From Bacteroidales bacterium (lineage in GTDB: Bacteria > Bacteroidota > Bacteroidia > Bacteroidales > Dysgonomonadaceae), in NCBI GenBank assembly GCA_012798745.1, contig JAAZMQ010000278.1, positions 1 through 11,018 on the forward strand: a stretch of DNA of 11,018 bases, written 5' to 3'. The translations under genes were made by a program, and so were the position numbers. Of this stretch, positions 7,279 to 11,018 are shown piece by piece (position 1 is the stretch's first letter; each line of letters begins with the position of its first letter). A model generated the notes under the pieces. That model was not told the DNA's origin. It saw only the letters and a list, made by a program, of their open reading frames with translations, and searched no databases.

Positions 7279-9483
7279 TCATTTCAAAACTATACGAATA
7301 GTCGTTCCCTTTATCACTTTCGACCCCGGACGAAGCGACTGCGAAACCACTTTCCCTTCCCCTGTCAGATTTACCCGCATACCCGCTTTTTCAAGCAAAT
7401 ATACAGCATCTCGTGCTCCCATACCCCATACATTAGGAACTATTTTTTCACTGACGGCTAATTCTCTCATTTGATAGACCGAACTATCGCTATCAATTTG
7501 TACCCAATTTGACGACACCTTCGAATTATCTGCTATCTTCAGCCCTATGGCTGTCATTACCGTTTCACTTTTACTTCTGTTACCATTTTTAATCGAAGGT
7601 AATTTACTTACTGTAGAATCCACCTTGCAGTTTTCGGGGAAAAGTCGTGCATTACGGGTATATATCTGTTCAGCAATATTTTTGAAAACCATCCCGGCCT
7701 GTCCTCCACCGGAAGGGGCACCTTTGGGCCTTCTGATCCCTACAAAGCAAGTATATTGCGGATCATCGGCAGGAAAATATCCACAAAAAGAAACATAATA
7801 TCCACTATAAGTGCCTCCCGAAGCAATCTGTGCGGTACCTGTCTTTCCTGCCATAGACAAATAGTTGGATCTCACAACTTTTGCTGTACCATTTTCAATT
7901 ACACCTCGCAACATTTCTCTGATCTGCACCAGAGTAGTATCTTTACACATTTTAGGATTCACTACCTCAGCTTCAAATTTCTTTATTATTTTTCCGTTCT
8001 TTACGACACTTTTTGCAATAAAAGGCTTAATCATTTTCCCGCCATTTGCAATTCCATTGTAAAACATAAGCATATAAATAGGCGGAATTTGTGCTTCGTA
8101 ACCAAAAGACATCCACGGCAATGTAGTCTTTGACCAATAATTACTTTTGTCATCGGGGTAGCGAATAACCGATGTGCCTTCGATCCCATTTAATGGGACA
8201 TCCCATGTCAAAGGTTTACGAAGCCCGATTCTATCGATAGCATCCACGTATTTTTTCGGATTATTCTCGTATCCTTTGAGTGCTATCTTGCTAATCACCA
8301 CATTTGACGATATCTGCAAGCCTTCGGCAACTGTCAAATAACCGCGGTCACGCCCTTGCCGCCAATAATGATCTCTCACCCATTTCCCTTTATATTGAAA
8401 TAAACCGTTACCCACATAAAAAGAATCGGTAGGCGTTACCACTCCATCATCCAAAGCGGCCATTACCGTAACGGTTTTAAAAGTCGATCCCGGTTCGTTC
8501 ATATACGAAAAAGCATTGGGATTGCCTTCGAAATATGATCCCCTGCTTGTCCTATCGAGATTTGAAATCGCTTTTATCTCACCGGTTTTCACTTCCATCA
8601 CAATTGCCGTACCCGATTCGGCTTCCGTTTCTATGAGTTTTTCACGTAAGGCTCTTTCTGTAATTTCCTGAATGTCGGCGTCAAGCGTGGTTACCAAATC
8701 ATAACCATCTTGTGCCGGGATCTCCACAACATCCATCCATTTTCCCTGTATTTTTTGACGATTTTTTACTCCGGGAACACCTCGAAGCAATGAATCGTAT
8801 TTCAATTCTAATCCGCTGGCACCTCCTTTTTCCAAATCTTTATAGACACTCCCGATTGTACGAGTAGCCAAATTACCGAAAGGTTTTTTTCGTGCATTTT
8901 TTTCCTCTACCACCAAACCACTTTTATTCGAACGCTGATTAAAAAAGGGAAATGTCTGTATCTCTTTGAGATCGACATACGAAATGTCTTCTTTAATAAT
9001 ACGCACATACCGCGAACGCAAGGGGACTTTTTTCTTGATGCCGCGTGCCTGATAGTCCTTCATTCTTCGTTCTTCTGTTTCTCGCAATTTCCAACCATTC
9101 AGAATCACATTCCGATACTGATTTGCAGAACGGCCGGGAAACTTTTTCGCCAAAGCTTTCGATAAATCTTCGACATACTTATATAAGGTATCCTTCTTCA
9201 TTCCATCAGCCCAAAAATCCATATAAACCCCGTAAAGAGGTTCACCTGCTGCGAGAAGCTTTCCATCGTAAGTGTAAATATTTCCGCGGTTAGGAAGAAT
9301 CACGCGATCTTTTATGACAGCTTCCTTTTCTCCTACCTCGCGCCATTTTTTCCCTTCCGAACTGAAGATTATTTTTCCTGCCGAAAATACAATCAGTCCG
9401 GCAAATAAAAGCAATATCGCTACAATGAGCCCATATCGCCCCATAATGCCTTCATCATTTTCTTTTCGTTGCTGCTGTTCCAT
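7279..9483 (-). CDS. ftsI: FtsI/PBP3-type penicillin-binding protein with C-terminal PASTA domain
   Basis: This is a class B PBP of 734 residues, the septal D,D-transpeptidase that crosslinks peptidoglycan made by FtsW. A short cytoplasmic tail is followed by a membrane anchor at about 16-36, then the dimerisation region, starting with RGNIYTYDGKLLA near 66-78. The transpeptidase domain spans about 285-610 and carries all three active-site motifs: STFK at 333-336 (nucleophile Ser333), SSN at 392-394 and KTGT at 547-550. A linker of about 60 residues rich in Ser, Lys and Asn leads to one PASTA domain at about 681-734, beginning IVPNVWGM and ending TTIRIVLK. E. coli FtsI is under 600 residues and lacks PASTA; the extra length fits Bacteroidota FtsI. 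It lies 24 bases after the ftsL-like gene and 17 bases before murE, and should act with FtsW encoded further down. SpoVD, which also has PASTA, is a sporulation paralogue and unlikely here. Confidence 0.96.
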   Translation of the reverse strand: MEQQQRKENDEGIMGRYGLIVAILLLFAGLIVFSAGKIIFSSEGKKWREVGEKEAVIKDRVILPNRGNIYTYDGKLLAAGEPLYGVYMDFWADGMKKDTLYKYVEDLSKALAKKFPGRSANQYRNVILNGWKLRETEERRMKDYQARGIKKKVPLRSRYVRIIKEDISYVDLKEIQTFPFFNQRSNKSGLVVEEKNARKKPFGNLATRTIGSVYKDLEKGGASGLELKYDSLLRGVPGVKNRQKIQGKWMDVVEIPAQDGYDLVTTLDADIQEITERALREKLIETEAESGTAIVMEVKTGEIKAISNLDRTSRGSYFEGNPNAFSYMNEPGSTFKTVTVMAALDDGVVTPTDSFYVGNGLFQYKGKWVRDHYWRQGRDRGYLTVAEGLQISSNVVISKIALKGYENNPKKYVDAIDRIGLRKPLTWDVPLNGIEGTSVIRYPDDKSNYWSKTTLPWMSFGYEAQIPPIYMLMFYNGIANGGKMIKPFIAKSVVKNGKIIKKFEAEVVNPKMCKDTTLVQIREMLRGVIENGTAKVVRSNYLSMAGKTGTAQIASGGTYSGYYVSFCGYFPADDPQYTCFVGIRRPKGAPSGGGQAGMVFKNIAEQIYTRNARLFPENCKVDSTVSKLPSIKNGNRSKSETVMTAIGLKIADNSKVSSNWVQIDSDSSVYQMRELAVSEKIVPNVWGMGARDAVYLLEKAGMRVNLTGEGKVVSQSLRPGSKVIKGTTIRIVLK

Positions 9484-9507
9484 TTTTCAATACGAAAAAT
9501 TAATCTT

Positions 9508-9843
9508 TTATTTTTTCCTAATTCTATACACAGGCTCATTAGAAATTTTCAGTTCCAGCCCTTCCTCCTCAATAAGTCTTTCTATTTCCGTCAGGCGACT
9601 CGCTTTTGTCAGATCTGCCGAAATAGTCAGCGCTTCATATTTCGCATCTTTTAATTCCCGTTCAAGTTTTTCAATTTCTGCCATCTTTTGCAACACTGTA
9701 TATCGGTGTCCGATAAAAATAAAAATAATAATAAGGACGGTGACGATAAAACGCATGTTCTTTAAAAGAAAATCCTCTGTTAATACGCTTCCACCAAAAA
9801 CATAGATGAACGATTTCCGTATTTTATCGCATTTAATTTTCAT
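9508..9843 (-). CDS. ftsL: FtsL-like divisome protein
   Basis: This small bitopic membrane protein has 111 residues. It shows a basic N-terminal segment of about 29 residues, one hydrophobic helix at about 31-46 (core FIVTVLIIIFIFIG), then a charged heptad-like region at about 48-92 that should form a coiled coil, and a short tail. This is the FtsL architecture. In the family FtsL recruits and activates the FtsW-FtsI synthase pair through its periplasmic coiled coil. Primary sequence similarity to proteobacterial FtsL is not evident, so the call rests on topology and on position between rsmH and ftsI, where FtsL is always encoded in dcw clusters. It begins with ATG 12 bases after rsmH and ends 24 bases before ftsI. 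A DivIC/FtsB-like protein has the same topology, but position favours FtsL. Confidence 0.85.
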   Translation of the reverse strand: MKIKCDKIRKSFIYVFGGSVLTEDFLLKNMRFIVTVLIIIFIFIGHRYTVLQKMAEIEKLERELKDAKYEALTISADLTKASRLTEIERLIEEEGLELKISNEPVYRIRKK

Positions 9844-9855
9844 GTCTATAACCGC

Positions 9856-10764
9856 TTATTCTACTATTTTTTCAGCTATACGAAGTTTGGCACTTCGCGA
9901 CCTCGGATTTTCGGTTTGTTCTTTCTCCGAAGGCACAATTACTTTACGGTTGATTATTTTAAACGGAGTCTGAACGTTACCGAAAAAATCTTTCACTATT
10001 TCACCATGAAGATTTCCGGAGCGGAAAAAATTTTTCACCATCCGGTCTTCAAGAGAATGGTAAGAAATCACACTCATTCTCCCCCCTTTTTTCAATACTC
10101 CCAACGATTGCCGCAACATATCGGACAAAGCGTTCATTTCGTCGTTCACCTCAATACGCAGCGCCTGAAAAGCTTGTGCCAGTATCTTCTTTTCTTTGTC
10201 CTTAAAAACAAAAGGCTGGAGAATGCCGACAAAGTCATCCACCGTTTCTATTTTTTCACTTTCTCGGAATTTCACCACAGACGCCGCTATCTTCGCTGCA
10301 TTTTTCAGTTCTCCATACGAAGAAAAAACCCGAGTAAGCTCTTCCTGGGAATACTCATTCAGTACATCCGACGCTTTTTTCTTTGCCAAACGATTCATCC
10401 GCATATCCAGCCGACCTGAAAAACGAAAAGAAAATCCTCGTTCAGGATCGTCAAAATGATGCGACGACACCCCCAAATCGGCAAGAATGCCATCCACACG
10501 TTCTTCGTTGTAATAACGAAGAAAATTTTTTAAGTAACGAAAATTACTTCTAACCAACACAAAACGCGGATCATCTATACGGTTTCGGCACACATCCGCA
10601 TCCTGATCAAAAGCGTACAAACGACCTTTTTCTCCTAATCTTTTCAAAATTTCCCTCGAATGTCCCCCACCGCCAAATGTCACATCCACATACACTCCGT
10701 CCGGATGGATATTCAATCCATCAATACTCTCGTTAAGTAAGGCAGGTGTATGATAAACGTTCAT
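9856..10764 (-). CDS. rsmH: RsmH (MraW), 16S rRNA (cytosine-1402-N4)-methyltransferase
   Basis: This is a SAM-dependent methyltransferase that in the family N4-methylates C1402 of 16S rRNA in the ribosomal P site. With the ATG at 10764 it has 302 residues, the usual length. Visible motifs are YHTPALLNE near residues 4-12, the SAM loop DVTFGGGGHS at 27-36, DQDADV at 53-58, DLGVSS at 96-101, GRLDMRM at 117-123, FQALRIEVN at 199-207, ISYHSLEDRMVK at 233-244 and the C-terminal NPRSRSAKLR at 286-295. The frame can be extended four codons to a TTG at 10776, but MNVYHTP matches the usual N-terminus of the family, so the ATG is preferred. It starts 36 bases after the mraZ stop and ends 12 bases before the ftsL-like gene. 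All core motifs are present, so it should be active. Confidence 0.97.
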   Translation of the reverse strand: MNVYHTPALLNESIDGLNIHPDGVYVDVTFGGGGHSREILKRLGEKGRLYAFDQDADVCRNRIDDPRFVLVRSNFRYLKNFLRYYNEERVDGILADLGVSSHHFDDPERGFSFRFSGRLDMRMNRLAKKKASDVLNEYSQEELTRVFSSYGELKNAAKIAASVVKFRESEKIETVDDFVGILQPFVFKDKEKKILAQAFQALRIEVNDEMNALSDMLRQSLGVLKKGGRMSVISYHSLEDRMVKNFFRSGNLHGEIVKDFFGNVQTPFKIINRKVIVPSEKEQTENPRSRSAKLRIAEKIVE

Positions 10765-10800
10765 TTTTTTAACCAATTACAATGATAAACCGATAAAATT

Positions 10801-11018
10801 TCAGTTCATCATTTCTTGTATTTTTGTAGAAAATTCTTCGGGAGGGATTAATGGTTTTTCCAGTTTCTCTTTTGCCCAAATTTCAATCGTATCATCCACA
10901 CCTAAAAATCGGACATCAGAATCAATGCCAACCATCTGCAAGTATCGTTTGGGAATCAGAATCCGACCGTTGGCATCCATTTCCAAACGTTCGGCATCAA
11001 GAACAAACTGACGAAAAA
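10801..11018 (-). CDS. mraZ: MraZ, transcriptional regulator of the dcw cluster (partial, 5' end outside window)
   Basis: Only the last 71 codons are visible; the gene enters from the right edge and stops with TGA at 10803-10801. The visible part is the second SpoVT/AbrB-like repeat, with the MraZ signature DAERLEMDANGRILIPKRY followed by a second conserved block ending in DTIEIWAKEK. In the family, MraZ is a ring-forming DNA-binding protein with two such repeats that binds short repeats upstream of its own gene and controls the cluster. The binding region would lie outside the window. Its position directly ahead of rsmH is the canonical first-gene position of a dcw cluster. The TTG at 10986 is not the start, because the frame stays open through conserved residues to the window edge. 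Confidence 0.95.
   Translation of the reverse strand, partial: FRQFVLDAERLEMDANGRILIPKRYLQMVGIDSDVRFLGVDDTIEIWAKEKLEKPLIPPEEFSTKIQEMMN

Larger units (their letters stand above)
1..11018 (-). other. dcw operon segment (mraZ to murC)
   Basis: All ten genes lie on one strand with gaps of 36, 12, 24, 17, 26, 36 and 7 bases, then two overlaps. No gap holds a hairpin followed by a T-run on the coding strand, and none is long enough for an obvious independent promoter. I therefore infer one long transcript starting upstream of mraZ. The order matches the conserved dcw cluster, minus murF. The plus strand holds only antisense frames of these genes. Confidence 0.85.

Noticed and set aside
9314..9805. 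Open frame of 163 codons on the plus strand
   Set aside because: It lies antisense to the start of ftsI and to the ftsL-like gene, both well supported, and its Ser/Phe-rich translation resembles no known family.
9916..10419. Open frame of 167 codons on the plus strand
   Set aside because: It is antisense to rsmH, whose motifs are all present; the His- and Phe-rich product looks like a shadow.
10765..10776. TTG start extending rsmH by four codons
   Set aside because: The ATG at 10764 gives the usual RsmH N-terminus, while the extension adds only VKK-type residues with no conservation signal that I can see.
1..11018. Possibility of a novel system, mobile element, CRISPR array or RNA gene hidden in the window
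   Set aside because: Recognisable dcw genes cover almost every base, gaps are at most 36 bases, and I saw no direct repeat arrays, terminal inverted repeats, tRNA-like folds or foreign-looking genes.

Overview
The window is a near-complete stretch of the bacterial division and cell wall (dcw) cluster, read entirely on the minus strand. In transcription order, from high to low coordinates, it runs mraZ (3' part only), rsmH (mraW), an ftsL-like gene, ftsI (penicillin-binding protein with a PASTA domain), murE, mraY, murD, ftsW, murG and murC (5' part only). The window cuts mraZ at its right edge and murC at its left edge. The other eight genes look intact, with no frameshift or premature stop.

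Several features point to Bacteroidota, most likely order Bacteroidales: the gene order mraZ-rsmH-ftsL-ftsI-murE-mraY-murD-ftsW-murG-murC without murF; a MraY of about 419 residues carrying a polar insertion absent from the roughly 360-residue proteobacterial enzyme; a short, divergent FtsL; an FtsI ending in one PASTA domain; A-rich start regions lacking strong Shine-Dalgarno sequences; and moderately AT-rich DNA. The family within Bacteroidales (for example Dysgonomonadaceae or Porphyromonadaceae) cannot be fixed from sequence reading alone.

Layout: 11018-10801 mraZ, transcriptional regulator of the cluster; 10764-9856 rsmH, 16S rRNA methyltransferase; 9843-9508 FtsL-like septal protein; 9483-7279 FtsI transpeptidase; 7261-5804 MurE; 5777-4518 MraY; 4481-3093 MurD; 3085-1700 FtsW; about 1722-604 MurG; 607-1 MurC. 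Gaps between genes are only 7 to 36 bases, ftsW overlaps murG, and murG and murC share an ATGA. I see no terminator and no convincing internal promoter, so the whole window is probably one polycistronic transcript whose main promoter lies upstream of mraZ, outside the window.

Together the genes make and use the peptidoglycan precursor. MurC, MurD and MurE add the first residues of the stem peptide in the cytoplasm, and the MurE DNPR motif predicts meso-diaminopimelate at position 3. MraY makes lipid I, MurG makes lipid II, FtsW polymerises lipid II at the septum and FtsI crosslinks it, with the FtsL-like protein as divisome partner. MurF, needed to complete the pentapeptide, is not encoded here. 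I found no mobile element, RNA gene, CRISPR array or unknown system. This is a conserved housekeeping region, and the findings are modest points of variation within it.
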